Shown: in pieces, positions 51,985-62,347 of the stretch
Layout: every line of letters begins with the position of its first letter
Numbering within the stretch: the first letter of the stretch is position 1
From: Labrenzia sp. OB1
GTDB lineage: Bacteria > Pseudomonadota > Alphaproteobacteria > Rhizobiales > Stappiaceae
Direction of reading: 5' to 3'
Assembly: GCF_001624695.1 (NCBI RefSeq)
Contig: NZ_JSEP01000001.1
Span: forward strand, 1,286-65,285
Length of the DNA stretch: 64,000 nt
Notes under the pieces: generated by a model
Databases searched by the model: none
What the model was told of the DNA's origin: nothing
The model's input: the letters and a program-made list of their open reading frames with translations, nothing else
Translations under genes and position numbers: made by a program

Positions 51985-52743
51985 TCAAAGACGCGAGATC
52001 GAAAGACCGCCGTCCACGGCAATCGAGGATCCGGTCGCGAAGGCCATTTGGCCATTTGCCAGAGGCACGACCGTCGACCCGATATCTGCGGGCAAGCCCC
52101 AGCGCGCCGCGGGCACCAGCCCGTCCTCTATGCGTGCGGTGTATTTGTCCTTCACACCCGCCGTCATGCCGGTCTCGATGATCCCCGGCCGCAATTCGAA
52201 CACGCCGATACCGTGTGGCGCCAGCCGCACGGCGAACAGGTCCGCCATCATCGAGGCCCCGGCCTTGGAGATGCAGTATTCGGAGCGCTCGATGGACACC
52301 ATCGACGTGCTGACCGACGTGATGAAGACGATCGAGCGATAGCCCTCATCCGGTTGCCCGAGCATGCGCCGGGCCGTCTCCTGCGCCAGGAAAAACGCGC
52401 CCCTCAGGTTGACCCCCAGCACGAAGTCAAAGTTCTCGGGCTTAAGGTCGAGCATGTCGCCGCGCACCATTGCCGGAACACCCGCGTTCGATACCAGGGT
52501 CGACACGGCGCCAAAATGCGCCTCCACACTATCCAGCAAGTTCGCGTGACAGTGTATGTCCTGCAGGTCGTGGGAGAAAAACGCGGCGTTGTCCCCCAGG
52601 CGCTCCAGGGCTTCGGACACCTCCGCTGCGTCCGCCTTGCTGCGTGACGCAAGCGCGACCTTGTAGCCCGCCACGACGAGGGCTTCGGCGATACCGAGCC
52701 CGATACCTTTCTGTCCGCCGGTTACGAGTGCGATTTTGCTCAT
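51985..52743 (-). CDS. SDR-family oxidoreductase
   Basis: A 252-residue short-chain dehydrogenase with TGGQKGIG cofactor motif, SNAGV, catalytic Ser in VFITSVSTS, YxxxK in SEYCISKAG, and a C-terminal VDGGLSISR. The stretch RPGIIETGMTAGVKD with dinucleotide-binding spacing is typical of 3-ketoacyl reductase-like SDRs. The start overlaps the stop of the second GMC gene by four bases. Confidence 0.87.
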   Translation of the reverse strand: MSKIALVTGGQKGIGLGIAEALVVAGYKVALASRSKADAAEVSEALERLGDNAAFFSHDLQDIHCHANLLDSVEAHFGAVSTLVSNAGVPAMVRGDMLDLKPENFDFVLGVNLRGAFFLAQETARRMLGQPDEGYRSIVFITSVSTSMVSIERSEYCISKAGASMMADLFAVRLAPHGIGVFELRPGIIETGMTAGVKDKYTARIEDGLVPAARWGLPADIGSTVVPLANGQMAFATGSSIAVDGGLSISRL

Positions 52744-54224
52744 GCCAAGAATTCCCGTTTGATGGTTTCCGCAGCGCGCAGGGACAGGGCTGCGACGGTA
52801 AGAGCTGGATTGACGGCTGCTGACGTGGGAAGTGAGCCCGCATCGCAGACATAGAGGTTGGGATGGTCCCAGGTCCGGCATTCCGGAGTGAGAACAGAGG
52901 TTGACGGCTCGTTTCCCAGTCGCACGGTGCCGCATTGATGGGATGGCACGCGACCATCGAAGAGACGCGTCAGCACCAGCGGAAAACCGGCCTTGCGCAG
53001 TGTCTTCCGGGTCTTTGCGACGAGCTTGTTGTGGGCCGTCATGTTGGAGCGGCGCCAGATCAGCTGAACCTTGCCCTCCTTCAGGACAACCCGGCTTTCC
53101 GGATCGGGCAGATCCTCGGAAATCAGGTAGAGGTCGAGCGCGTGACCCGATATCCAGTTTGCCGCGAACCGCGGCAATCGCGGAACCTGGATCTTCAGGA
53201 TATCCGGCGTGACACGGCCCAGGAGCTGGACATTGCCGAGCGGCATGCCGTCCTTTCCGTCATCCAGGTACCACTCGTTGATGCCGAAGGTTTTCTGGTA
53301 GACGGAAGTGTTGCGGAAGCGCGGATCGATGGCGATCATCGCCGTCGCGTTGTGGTTCATGAAGCAGCGGCCGACATAATCGGAGCTGTTGGCAACGCCG
53401 GAGCGCAGCAGCAGCGCCGCGGACTGAACAGCCCCCGCGCATAGCGCCACCACGCCCGGCGTGAGAGTGATTTCCTCGCCGTCTTTCTCGTAGCTGACTT
53501 CCTCGATACGGTCGGACTTGCAGCCCTTCCGAAGCCTTGTGACCTCAGCGCCGGTGACGAGCGTGACATTGTCATGGGAAAGGGCCGCCTCAAGGGGACA
53601 GGTTTCCGCATCCATCTTGCCGCAGCGCAGGTCCGGATAGCCGTCCCAGCCGGTGGGCCCGGCCTCCAGCCAGCGATCGATATCGACGCCGAGCGGCAGA
53701 CTGAAGGGCCTCACGCCGACCTGTTCCAGACGCCGTCTGGCAAACCGGATGGACTCCTCGTCCGGCACGGGCGGAAACAGATACGGCCTGCCATGCTGCG
53801 GTTCGGTGGAGTCGGAAGCGGCATCCCCGCGCACCTGAAACAGGTGTTCCGCGGCATCGTACCAAGGGGCCAGCTCTTCGTAACCGAAAGGCCAGGGGGG
53901 CGAAACACCGTCAAAATGCTCCAGCGCCGCAAAATCCTCTTTCCGGAAGCGGATCAAAACCGCGCCATAGAGTTTCGAATTGCCGCCAACATTGTAGTAG
54001 TTGCCCGGCTCGAACGGCGCACCTTCCCCATCAAGCCAGGTCTCGTTCGAGCGGAACGCGCTGTTGGTATAGATGCGCCAGGGGTCGCGCGCAGGCGCAT
54101 CGTCCGGGATGCGCTCTCCCCGCTCCAGTATGGTGATGCGCGCACCGGACGGCGCGAGGCCGGCGGCGAGCGTCGCACCGCCCATGCCGCTGCCGACAAT
54201 CACGATGTCCGGTGTGTTCGTCAT
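52740..54224 (-). CDS. GMC-family flavoprotein oxidoreductase (glucoside-3-dehydrogenase-like)
   Basis: A 494-residue GMC enzyme of the pyranose 2-oxidase/glucoside-3-dehydrogenase branch. The FAD motif is DIVIVGSGMGGATLAAGL, NYYNVGGNSKLYGAVLIR is the conserved loop, and the C-terminus has SHQCGTVRLG and NPALTVAALSLRAAE. No signal peptide and no small (hitch-hiker) subunit gene is seen, so it is probably cytoplasmic. It would oxidise a sugar ring hydroxyl. It lies 3 bases after the ABC ATPase gene, within the transporter-enzyme operon. Confidence 0.85.
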   Translation of the reverse strand: MTNTPDIVIVGSGMGGATLAAGLAPSGARITILERGERIPDDAPARDPWRIYTNSAFRSNETWLDGEGAPFEPGNYYNVGGNSKLYGAVLIRFRKEDFAALEHFDGVSPPWPFGYEELAPWYDAAEHLFQVRGDAASDSTEPQHGRPYLFPPVPDEESIRFARRRLEQVGVRPFSLPLGVDIDRWLEAGPTGWDGYPDLRCGKMDAETCPLEAALSHDNVTLVTGAEVTRLRKGCKSDRIEEVSYEKDGEEITLTPGVVALCAGAVQSAALLLRSGVANSSDYVGRCFMNHNATAMIAIDPRFRNTSVYQKTFGINEWYLDDGKDGMPLGNVQLLGRVTPDILKIQVPRLPRFAANWISGHALDLYLISEDLPDPESRVVLKEGKVQLIWRRSNMTAHNKLVAKTRKTLRKAGFPLVLTRLFDGRVPSHQCGTVRLGNEPSTSVLTPECRTWDHPNLYVCDAGSLPTSAAVNPALTVAALSLRAAETIKREFLA

Positions 54225-54227
54225 GGA

Positions 54228-55337
54228 TCAGGCAATCCTGTTTTCTGTCTGCGGATCGAAGGCCACGGCCTTTTCCATGTTGAAGGCGAACGGGAACACG
54301 TCCCCCGCGCGCACATTGACATCGGCGCGGAACCTGCCGGTCACATCCTTGCCCCCGATCTGACTGACGACAAACGTGTCAGAGCCGGCAGGTTCGGTCA
54401 CCTCGACAGGCGCTTCGACCATATGCACCGCCGCGGAATTGCGGTCTGCCCCGTCCCTGTCGGTAATCGCTTCCGGGCGGATGCCCAGCACGATGTCACG
54501 GCCGACGCTGGAGGAAAGGGTTTCAGCGGCAAAGGGAACCGTGGCGGACTTGCCGTCCGCGAGCCACATCTCGGCTGCCGGCCGGCCGTCTACGGAAACA
54601 ACCTTTGCAGGAAAGAGGTTCATCGACGGCGAGCCCATGAAACCGGCTACGAACATGTTTGCCGGATTGTCATAGATTTCCTTCGGTGTGCCGAGCTGCT
54701 GGACATATCCTCCGAACATGACGGCGATCCGCGTCGACAGGGTCAATGCCTCGATCTGGTCATGGGTCACGTAGACGATGGTCGTGCCGAGCTTCTGGTG
54801 CAGCTTCTTGATCTCTGTGCGCATGTCGACACGAAGCTTGGCGTCAAGGTTCGACAGGGGTTCGTCGAACAGGAACACATCCGGCTCGCGCACCAGGGCG
54901 CGGCCCATGGCAACGCGCTGGCGCTGGCCGCCTGAAAGCTGTCCCGGCTTGCGGTCAAGCAAATGACTGATTTGCAGGAGGTCGGACACCTGGCCGATAC
55001 GTTTTTTGCGCTCCGGCTTGGCGATCCCGTGCATTTCCATGCCGAAGGAGATGTTTCCGGCAACGCTCATGTTCGGATAGAGCGCGTAGGACTGGAACAC
55101 CATGGCGATGTTCCGGTCCGCCGGCCTGACCCCGTTCATGCTTCTGCCACGAACGGCGATCTCCCCGGAGGTGATGTCCTCCAGCCCGGCAATCATGTTG
55201 AGCAGCGTGGACTTGCCGCAACCCGAAGGACCGACCAGAACGAGGAACTCGCCTTCTTCGATGGAGATATCGGTCTCGTGCAGGACTTTCAGGGATCCGT
55301 ACGATTTTGTGGCTTGTTTGATATCCAGGAAGCCCAT
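54228..55337 (-). CDS. Sugar ABC transporter ATPase (UgpC/MsmK family)
   Basis: A 369-residue ATPase of a carbohydrate importer with Walker A GPSGCGKST, signature LSGGQRQRVAMGRAL, Walker B VFLFDEPLSNLD, the H-loop YVTHDQIEA and a C-terminal regulatory TOBE-type domain (from about residue 235). It follows the MalG-type permease by 4 bases. Confidence 0.93.
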   Translation of the reverse strand: MGFLDIKQATKSYGSLKVLHETDISIEEGEFLVLVGPSGCGKSTLLNMIAGLEDITSGEIAVRGRSMNGVRPADRNIAMVFQSYALYPNMSVAGNISFGMEMHGIAKPERKKRIGQVSDLLQISHLLDRKPGQLSGGQRQRVAMGRALVREPDVFLFDEPLSNLDAKLRVDMRTEIKKLHQKLGTTIVYVTHDQIEALTLSTRIAVMFGGYVQQLGTPKEIYDNPANMFVAGFMGSPSMNLFPAKVVSVDGRPAAEMWLADGKSATVPFAAETLSSSVGRDIVLGIRPEAITDRDGADRNSAAVHMVEAPVEVTEPAGSDTFVVSQIGGKDVTGRFRADVNVRAGDVFPFAFNMEKAVAFDPQTENRIA

Positions 55338-55341
55338 GATC

Positions 55342-56217
55342 TTATCCTTTCACTGAGCCGGCCATCAGGCCACGGACGAAGTAGCGTCCGGCGACGATGT
55401 AGACGAACAGCGTCGGCAGCGCGGCCATGATCGCACCGGCGAAATGGACGTTGTATTCCTTCACGCCGGTCGAGGACTGCACCAGGTTGTTGAGTGCGAC
55501 CGTCATCGGCTGGCTGCTGAAATCGGAGAAGGACGCCCCGAACAGGAAGTCGTTCCAGATGTTGGTGAACTGCCAGATGATGCAGACCACCGCGATCGGT
55601 CCCGACGACGGCAGAAGGATCCGCAAGAAGATCCTGAAGAAACCGGCCCCGTCGATCTGCGCAGCCCTGACCAGTTCGGTCGGGAATGCAGCATAGTAGT
55701 TGCGGAAGTAGAGCGTCGAGAAGCCTATGCCGTAGACAAAATGTACGAAGACCAAACCGGCGACAGACCCTGCAAGCCCCATCAGGCCCAGCATGCGCGC
55801 CATCGGGATCAGCACCATCTGGAACGGAATGAAACAGCCGAACAGCAGCAGGCCGAAGACAATGGTCGAGCCCCGGAACGTCCACTTGGTCAGGACATAG
55901 CCGTTGAGCGCACCTACAAGCGTCGACAGGGCGACCGCCGGAACGACCATCACGATCGAGTTGAGGAAATAGGGTCTCAGGCCCGTTGCCTCGACGCCGA
56001 CCTGGGCGCTCGACCAGGCGCTCAGCCAGGGGGCGAACGTCCAGTCCCGCGGCAGCGACATCATCCCGCCCGCGGTGATTTCCGACAGGGGTTTCAGGGA
56101 ATTGACCAGCATCACGTAGAGCGGCAGAAGATAGTAGATGCAGAACAGTCCAAGCACCGCATAGAGAACGATCCGGCCGAAACTTGAGGCCCGTGAATTC
56201 GAAGCCGTCACCATCAC
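55342..56217 (-). CDS. Sugar ABC transporter permease (MalG type)
   Basis: A 291-residue permease with six membrane spans and an EAA-like coupling loop (AAFPTELVRAAQIDGAGFFRIF). It overlaps the MalF-type permease stop by four bases. Confidence 0.9.
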   Translation of the reverse strand: MMVTASNSRASSFGRIVLYAVLGLFCIYYLLPLYVMLVNSLKPLSEITAGGMMSLPRDWTFAPWLSAWSSAQVGVEATGLRPYFLNSIVMVVPAVALSTLVGALNGYVLTKWTFRGSTIVFGLLLFGCFIPFQMVLIPMARMLGLMGLAGSVAGLVFVHFVYGIGFSTLYFRNYYAAFPTELVRAAQIDGAGFFRIFLRILLPSSGPIAVVCIIWQFTNIWNDFLFGASFSDFSSQPMTVALNNLVQSSTGVKEYNVHFAGAIMAALPTLFVYIVAGRYFVRGLMAGSVKG

Positions 56218-57125
56218 TTTTTCTCCCGCAGTTCCGACCAGAGGTAAGGAACGATAATCGCTGCGATGGTCATGAGCATGATCACCGCGGAGGCGGCGCC
56301 GATGCCCATCTGGTTCCGGGTAAAGGTGTAGGAGTACATGAAGGTTGCCGGGAGTTCGGTCGCCGTGCCCGGCCCGCCTCCGGTCAATGCGATGACCAGG
56401 TCGTAGGACTTGATCGCCATGTGGGCGAGCACCACGAATGCGGACATGAAGGCCGGTCGCAGCTGGGGGATCACAATCCGCCGGTAGAGCGCGAAGGTCG
56501 AGGCGCCGTCGATCTGGGCCGCCTTCATCATCTCGCCGTCAATGCCGCGCAAACCGGCCAGGAACATGGCCATCACGAAACCGGAAGTCTGCCAGACCGC
56601 GGCGATCACGATCGTGTAGATCGCCATCTCGCGGTCCTTGATCCAGTTGAACTTGAAATCCGTCCAACCCCACCCCTGAACCACGGCCTCGATCCCGATG
56701 CCAGGATCCAGGAACCATTTCCAGGCCACCCCGGTGACGATAAAGCTGAGCGCCATCGGATAAAGATAGATGGTCCGGATGAACCCCTCAGCGCGTATGC
56801 GCTGGTCGAGCAGGATCGCAAGAAGAAGCCCCAGTGCGCAGCAGATGGCGATATAGAGCACGCCGAAGACGACCAGGTTGGAAACGGCTGTGTCCCAGGC
56901 CCGTATCCGGAACAGGTTGTCGTAATTGTGCCAGCCGACCCATCCGAAACTGGGCAGGATCCGGCTGTCGGTAAAGGACAGGTAGAGCGTGAAGAATATG
57001 AAGCCGTAGACGAAGATCGCCACGATGGCGACGGACGGACTCAACACGAGCCTGGGCAACGCATCACGCAGTCTGTCACCAACGGAACCACGCGGGTTCG
57101 CCTTTTCAGAAAAAGACATTGTCAA
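56214..57125 (-). CDS. Sugar ABC transporter permease (MalF type)
   Basis: A 303-residue permease with six membrane spans and an EAA-like loop (AGLRGIDGEMMKAAQIDGAS). It lies 52 bases after the receptor gene, across a strong stem-loop. Confidence 0.9.
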   Translation of the reverse strand: MTMSFSEKANPRGSVGDRLRDALPRLVLSPSVAIVAIFVYGFIFFTLYLSFTDSRILPSFGWVGWHNYDNLFRIRAWDTAVSNLVVFGVLYIAICCALGLLLAILLDQRIRAEGFIRTIYLYPMALSFIVTGVAWKWFLDPGIGIEAVVQGWGWTDFKFNWIKDREMAIYTIVIAAVWQTSGFVMAMFLAGLRGIDGEMMKAAQIDGASTFALYRRIVIPQLRPAFMSAFVVLAHMAIKSYDLVIALTGGGPGTATELPATFMYSYTFTRNQMGIGAASAVIMLMTIAAIIVPYLWSELREKK

Positions 57126-57141
57126 TCCCCGACCCTTGTTC

Positions 57142-57167
57142 GAGAGCGGTGACGTGTCACCGCTCTC
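57142..57167. promoter_or_regulatory. Stem-loop between sugar receptor and permease genes
   Basis: A perfect 12-bp stem (GAGAGCGGTGAC and complement) with only a 2-base loop lies in the 52-base gap. No U-tract follows. It is the strongest example of the receptor-3'-end hairpins seen in this window and probably protects the receptor mRNA. Confidence 0.65.
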
Positions 57168-57177
57168 CAGGGCAAGT

Positions 57178-58425
57178 TTATTTGTTGATTTGCACCGCGG
57201 TCACGAGTTCCTCGACAGCGGTCTCGCTGTCATACTCGCCGTTGAAATGAGCGGTGATGACGTCATACATCGCGTTTTTCACTGCGGCCGGGTTGGCATG
57301 GCCATGGGCCATGGAGCCATAGAGATTGCCGCTTGCGGCCGCTTTCTTCAGATCCGCCATGCCCTTCTTGCCACAGGCATCGAAGGCTTCGTCGGAAACA
57401 TCGGTACGCGCCGGAACAGAGCCCTTGACCACATTGAAGGCGGACTGGAAGCTGGGCGACAGGATTGCGGTCGCAAGCGCGGCCTGTTCCTTGCCGACTT
57501 CCGCCCCTTGCGCGAACATCGCGAACTGATCGGCGTTGAAGGTCACCTGGTCCTGGCTGCCGGGGAAGCGGAAACACAGGAAGTCCTCGCCCGGCTTCTT
57601 GCCGGCATTGAGGAATTCGCCCTTGGCCCAGTCGCCCATCATCTGGAAGGCGGCGTCGCCGTTGATGACCATGGCGGTCGCCAGATTCCAGTCGCGGCCG
57701 GAGAAGTTGTCATCCACATAGGAGCGAACCACGGCCATCCGGTCGAAGGTTTCCTTCATGGTGTCCGAGCCGAGCGTTTCCTCATCGAGATCGATGAACG
57801 CCTTCTTGTAGAACTCAGGACCGCCGGTCGACATCGCCACGGCATCAAACACCGTCGCATCCTGCCAGGCCTGACCGCCATGGGCGATCGCGGTCTTGCC
57901 GGAGGCTTTCACCTTCTCCAGTGCCGCGACGAATTCGTCCCAGTTGGTCGGGACGGCAATGCCGAGTTCATCGAGCACAGCCTTGTTCGCCCAGACCCAG
58001 TTGGTGGAATGCACGTTGACCGGCGCGGATACCCACTTGCCGTCGTATTTGGCAAAGGACTGAAGGGCTTCGGGAACAACATCGTCCCAGCCTTCCAGGC
58101 TGGCCTGAATGTTCAGGTTGGCGAGCGCGCCTTCCTTGGCCCAGTCAATAATGTCGAAGCCAAGCATCTGCACCGCGGTTGGCGGATTGCCGGACGTGAC
58201 GCGGGCGCGCAGAACGGTCATGGCCTGGGAACCGCCGCCACCGGCAACCGGCATGTCCTGCCAGCCGATGCCCTGGCTTTCCAGATCTTCCTTCAGAACG
58301 TTGAGAGCCGCAGCCTCGCCACCGGATGTCCACCAGTGCAGGACCTCGACGTCTTCTGCCTTTACCGCTGAGCCTGCCGCAAGAAGCGCGGTGGCCGCTG
58401 TTATCATGGTCGTGTACTTACGCAT
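57178..58425 (-). CDS. Sugar ABC transporter substrate-binding protein (glucose/GtsA-like)
   Basis: A 415-residue periplasmic receptor with a signal peptide (residues 1-23, ending AVKA). The mature N-terminus [20 protein letters not shown], then [20 protein letters not shown], is characteristic of the glucose/mannose-binding GtsA/GltA subgroup of family 1 receptors, so the ligand is probably a monosaccharide or a close derivative. It follows the aldehyde dehydrogenase gene by 46 bases. Confidence 0.88.
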   Translation of the reverse strand: MRKYTTMITAATALLAAGSAVKAEDVEVLHWWTSGGEAAALNVLKEDLESQGIGWQDMPVAGGGGSQAMTVLRARVTSGNPPTAVQMLGFDIIDWAKEGALANLNIQASLEGWDDVVPEALQSFAKYDGKWVSAPVNVHSTNWVWANKAVLDELGIAVPTNWDEFVAALEKVKASGKTAIAHGGQAWQDATVFDAVAMSTGGPEFYKKAFIDLDEETLGSDTMKETFDRMAVVRSYVDDNFSGRDWNLATAMVINGDAAFQMMGDWAKGEFLNAGKKPGEDFLCFRFPGSQDQVTFNADQFAMFAQGAEVGKEQAALATAILSPSFQSAFNVVKGSVPARTDVSDEAFDACGKKGMADLKKAAASGNLYGSMAHGHANPAAVKNAMYDVITAHFNGEYDSETAVEELVTAVQINK

Positions 58426-58471
58426 AGATTTCCTCCCTAGGTGCGTATATTCGTCCTTCCAGTCCGCGGGT

Positions 58472-60010
58472 TCACTCCACCCCCGGGTCGACCCAAGGCG
58501 CGCGCGTGCGGCCGATCCGCATCGTCACGGTCTTCGCCTCGAGAAACTCCTCCAGTCCGTATGTGCCCAGTTCCCGGCCCTGGCCGCTTTCCTTGACGCC
58601 GCCGAAGGGCAATTCGGCGAAGCCGTCCATCCAGGTGTTGGTCCACACGGTTCCGGCCTGCGCGCGCCGCGCGAATTCCAGGCATGTATGGACATTCTCG
58701 CTCCAGACCCCGGCCGAGAGACCGTAATCGGCGTCGTTAACCTTCTCGATCGCCTCTTCCAGCGTCCTGAAGGTCAGCACCGTCAGCACCGGGCCAAACA
58801 CTTCCTCACGGGCAATCGGCATCTCACCCTTGACGTTGGCAATCACTGTCGGCTGGTAGAACTGGCCGGCAAGGCCCGGAACCTCCAGGGCAGCGCCACC
58901 AAGCCGCACCTGCGCCCCGGCTTTCGCGGCGTCCTGGACATAAGCGTCGATTTTTTGCTGGTGGCCTGGCGTGATGATCGCTCCGACCTTGGTCGACGGG
59001 TCCAGCGGATCGCCAAAGGGGACCTTGCGCGACACTTCTACCGTGCGCGCAATGAAGTCCTCGGCGATGTCCTCGTGCACAATAATCCTGGAGCCGGAGT
59101 TGCAGCATTCACCGGCGTTGAAATAGACCCCGAACACGACGGCATCGACCGCGCTGTCGAGATCCGCGTCCGGAAAGATGACCTGCGGATTTTTGCCCCC
59201 GAGTTCGAGCGACACCTTCTTCAGGGTCCCGGACGCCGCCTTGACAATGGCCTTGCCGACGCCCGTCGAGCCCGTGAAGGTCACCATGTCGACACGCTTG
59301 TCGGTCGTCATGGCCGTTCCCACCGGATCGCCGTATCCGAGCACGATATTCACCACACCGGCCGGCAGGCCCGCCTCGATCAGCAGCTCGCCCAGAACGA
59401 CAGTGGTGGCCGGGGTCATTTCCGAGGGCTTGATCACCGCGGTACAGCCGGTGGCAAGCGCGAAGGGCAATTTCTGGGAAACGATCAGGAACGGAAAGTT
59501 CCAGGGCGTGATGATGGACACCACGCCGACCGGTTCCTTCAGGACCAGGCCGAGAAAGTCGTTGCCGAGCGAATTGTAGCTTTCGCCATGCAGGGTCCGG
59601 GCAAGGGATGCGGCATAGCGCCAGAGGTCAGCCGCCCCTTCGATTTCCGCCCGTGCCTGGCTGATCGGCTTCCCGGACTCCAGCGTCTCCAGAAGCGCGA
59701 TGCGTTCCCGGTCTCGATCGACAAGGTCGGCGACCCTGAGGAGGATCGTGGCCCGGTCCTTGCCGCTGGTCGATGACCAGCCCCCCTTGTCAAAGGCCAG
59801 CCTCGCTGCGGAAATAGCCGCATCGACGTCCCGCGTGCCGCCCCTGCTTGCCCGCGTAACCAGGCTTGCATGCGACGGCGACACCCGGTCGAACGTCTCG
59901 CCGTCCGCACTTTCGCGCCAGCTCCCGTCGATCAGGTGACAGGCGATGAAAGGCTCGCTCGGGATCTTTGCTTCGCTGATCGAAACAACGTTCAGGTCGC
60001 TCATGGTCAT
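58472..60010 (-). CDS. NAD(P)-dependent aldehyde dehydrogenase
   Basis: A 512-residue ALDH. It has the catalytic Glu in [12 protein letters not shown], catalytic Cys in the [11 protein letters not shown] loop (two adjacent Cys), NAD-binding ITPWNFPF and GSTGVGKAI, and the C-terminal [15 protein letters not shown]. It oxidises an aldehyde to an acid. It overlaps the enoyl-CoA hydratase stop by a few bases; an ATG two codons in is also possible. Confidence 0.9.
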   Translation of the reverse strand: MTMSDLNVVSISEAKIPSEPFIACHLIDGSWRESADGETFDRVSPSHASLVTRASRGGTRDVDAAISAARLAFDKGGWSSTSGKDRATILLRVADLVDRDRERIALLETLESGKPISQARAEIEGAADLWRYAASLARTLHGESYNSLGNDFLGLVLKEPVGVVSIITPWNFPFLIVSQKLPFALATGCTAVIKPSEMTPATTVVLGELLIEAGLPAGVVNIVLGYGDPVGTAMTTDKRVDMVTFTGSTGVGKAIVKAASGTLKKVSLELGGKNPQVIFPDADLDSAVDAVVFGVYFNAGECCNSGSRIIVHEDIAEDFIARTVEVSRKVPFGDPLDPSTKVGAIITPGHQQKIDAYVQDAAKAGAQVRLGGAALEVPGLAGQFYQPTVIANVKGEMPIAREEVFGPVLTVLTFRTLEEAIEKVNDADYGLSAGVWSENVHTCLEFARRAQAGTVWTNTWMDGFAELPFGGVKESGQGRELGTYGLEEFLEAKTVTMRIGRTRAPWVDPGVE

Positions 60011-60774
60011 TTTCCAGGAAAGTTCGGTTTGCGTTTTTCACGGAAGGCGGTCACGCCTTCCTCTCGATCCTTCGTCGGCCCGATCATGCCCGCGCCAAGC
60101 GCTTCGATCATGGCGCCGCGGTCTTCTTCGACAGCTGCGTGGATCATGTATTTTGCGACTTCGATAGCGCAGGACGACCTGGTCGCCTGCTCCTCCGCGA
60201 TCTCGAAGGCCCTCGCCCTTGGATCTTCCACGATCTCCGCTGCGAACCCCGCCGCGTGTGCCCGTTCAGCCGATATCCGGCGGCCGAAAAGGGCCATTTC
60301 CTTGACAAGCGGCTCACCGAGCAGCCGGATCAGCCGTTGGGTTCCCGACCAGCCGGGCACGATCCCGACCGCAGCCTCCGGCAAGGCAAGCGTTGTCCCG
60401 GGTGACATGATCCTGAGGTCCGTTGCGCCGGCGAACTCCAGCCCGCCACCGAAGGCATGACCGTTCATCGCCGTGATCGTCGGTTTGGCAAGGCGTGCAA
60501 GGCGGTCAAAGATCCGGTGACCGTAGCGCACCCAGTTGCGGGCGAATTCCCGGGGGGCGAGCTCGGACCACGCGAGAATGTCGGCGCCCGCGCAGAAGGC
60601 ACGGCTGTCTTCCGCGCTGACGACCACGGCACGGATGCCGTCATCCCGCTCGATCTCAACACAATGGGGCTCCACCGCTTCGAGCATCTCGAGCGTGAAG
60701 GCGTTCAGCTTCGAGGGATTGTCGAGCCGCAGTTCGGCGACATTTCCGTGACGGACAAGGTGCAGCGCGCTCAC
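60007..60774 (-). CDS. Enoyl-CoA hydratase/isomerase family protein
   Basis: A 255-residue crotonase-fold protein. It contains the oxyanion-hole region SRAFCAGADILAW and the active-site stretch NGHAFGGGLEFAGATDLRI, with Glu in LPEAAVGIVPGWSGTQRL. The best start is GTG at 60774, with GGAG eight bases upstream, overlapping the CoA-transferase stop; there is no suitable ATG. It adds or removes water, or isomerises a CoA ester. Confidence 0.88.
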   Translation of the reverse strand: MSALHLVRHGNVAELRLDNPSKLNAFTLEMLEAVEPHCVEIERDDGIRAVVVSAEDSRAFCAGADILAWSELAPREFARNWVRYGHRIFDRLARLAKPTITAMNGHAFGGGLEFAGATDLRIMSPGTTLALPEAAVGIVPGWSGTQRLIRLLGEPLVKEMALFGRRISAERAHAAGFAAEIVEDPRARAFEIAEEQATRSSCAIEVAKYMIHAAVEEDRGAMIEALGAGMIGPTKDREEGVTAFREKRKPNFPGK

Positions 60775-62345
60775 AATGACAACTCCATGGCACCCTCGCG
60801 CAGCAGCTCCGTCGGCATCGCCCGCAGATCCTTCGCCAGCTTCACCCGCCCCATGGACGCGTCGACAATGTCCTTTTGTGCGTCGATCCCCGGCATGATT
60901 TCCGTTGCCGTCAAACCGTTCCCGGTCAGCTCGATGACGCACCGCTCGGTGACATAGAGCACCTCCTGCCCCAGCTCCCGGGCCCGGCGTCCGGAGAAGG
61001 TGACGTGTTCGACCTCGTCGACCATCTTGGTGAACTTGCCCGGCGACTTCACCTTCAGGGCATCCGGCGTCAGGTGAATGTCGGCCCCGGCTGCGAACAG
61101 ACCGGAAAAGACGATCTTGCGGGCATTCGCGGTGATGTCGACGAAGCCGCCGCAGCCCGCGGTCAGGTAGGGTTTCTTGCCGAGCTTGGAGACATTGACA
61201 TTGCCTTCAAGGTCGACCTCGAGGAATGACAGGAAGGAGACATCGAAGCCGCCTCCCTGAAAATAGGTGAACTGCTGCGGCGACGGCATGAAGGCATCGG
61301 CGTTGGAGGCGCAGCCGAAGGCAAAGCCTGTCAGCGGCATGCCGCCCGTCGCCCCCTGCTCAATCGCCCAGGTGACGGCCTGTTCCTGGCCGGCTTCAAG
61401 AAGCACACGGGGTACGATCGCGGAAATGCCGAAACCGAGATTGGCGGTCTGGCCGATGCGCAGCTCCATGGCCGCCCGTCTTGCGACAACCTTTTCAACA
61501 CTGTGCTCCGCCAGCGAGAAACTGTTCCAGGGCCGCATGATTTCGCCGGAAATAGCGGGATCATAGTCGGTTTCCGTCGTCTGGCGCTGGTCGGGATCAA
61601 CGACGATCAGATCGACCAGATGGCCGGGAATGCGCACGTCATGCGGGCGCAAGGATCCCGAAGCAGTAACCCGCTTGACCTGGGCGATGACCAGACCGCC
61701 GTGGTTGCGCACGGCAATGGCCTGCTCCAGACCTCCGAGATAGGCGCCTTCATGCTCGTAGGTGAGATTGCCGCCTTCATCCGCCGTTGTCGCCCGGACG
61801 ATGGCGACATCCGGCACTATGTTCGGAAAATGCAGCCAGGTCTCGCCGGCAAAATCCTGGCGGGTTACGATCGGCCTGGCGGCCGCCGCCTCGTTCATTG
61901 CGCAGCCCTCGCGGATCGGATCGACAAACGTATCCAGACCGACCTTGGTCATCACGCCCGGGCGCCGTGCCGCGGTGTCCCGATGCATGTCGAACAGGAT
62001 GCCGGATGGCACGTTGTAGGCGGCCACACGGTTGTCGACGAGCATGCGCCAGATTTCGGGCATCGGCAGCGAGGAGGGGCCTGACGGATAGGACCCGGCG
62101 ATGATGGTCGACAGCAACCCGTCCTTGGCCAGATGGTCGATGCCCTTGATGCCGTACATGTCGCCGGCTGCGATCGGATGAAGTGTCGTGAGGTTCCTCG
62201 GGTGCCCTTCCCTGTCGAACCTGTCGCCGATGGCTTTCAGGATCCTGTCGGGGCACCCGAGGCCGGAGGAAGAAGAAACCGTGACGACCGCGCCGTCCGC
62301 GATCCGGCCGGCGGCTTCCTTCATGGATACGATTTTGGACACCAT
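60771..62345 (-). CDS. Acyl-CoA transferase (propionate/acetate CoA-transferase, YdiF type)
   Basis: A 524-residue single-chain family I CoA transferase with fused alpha and beta halves. It shows the N-terminal GAVVTVSSSSGLGCPDRIL, a Glu-containing active-site segment (WAIEQGATGGMPLTGFAFG) and the downstream GGGFDVSFLSFLEVD. It exchanges CoA between acetyl- or succinyl-CoA and an organic acid, activating or releasing a pathway acid. It begins two bases after the Gfo/Idh gene. Confidence 0.9.
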   Translation of the reverse strand: MVSKIVSMKEAAGRIADGAVVTVSSSSGLGCPDRILKAIGDRFDREGHPRNLTTLHPIAAGDMYGIKGIDHLAKDGLLSTIIAGSYPSGPSSLPMPEIWRMLVDNRVAAYNVPSGILFDMHRDTAARRPGVMTKVGLDTFVDPIREGCAMNEAAAARPIVTRQDFAGETWLHFPNIVPDVAIVRATTADEGGNLTYEHEGAYLGGLEQAIAVRNHGGLVIAQVKRVTASGSLRPHDVRIPGHLVDLIVVDPDQRQTTETDYDPAISGEIMRPWNSFSLAEHSVEKVVARRAAMELRIGQTANLGFGISAIVPRVLLEAGQEQAVTWAIEQGATGGMPLTGFAFGCASNADAFMPSPQQFTYFQGGGFDVSFLSFLEVDLEGNVNVSKLGKKPYLTAGCGGFVDITANARKIVFSGLFAAGADIHLTPDALKVKSPGKFTKMVDEVEHVTFSGRRARELGQEVLYVTERCVIELTGNGLTATEIMPGIDAQKDIVDASMGRVKLAKDLRAMPTELLREGAMELSL

Positions 62346-62347
62346 GG

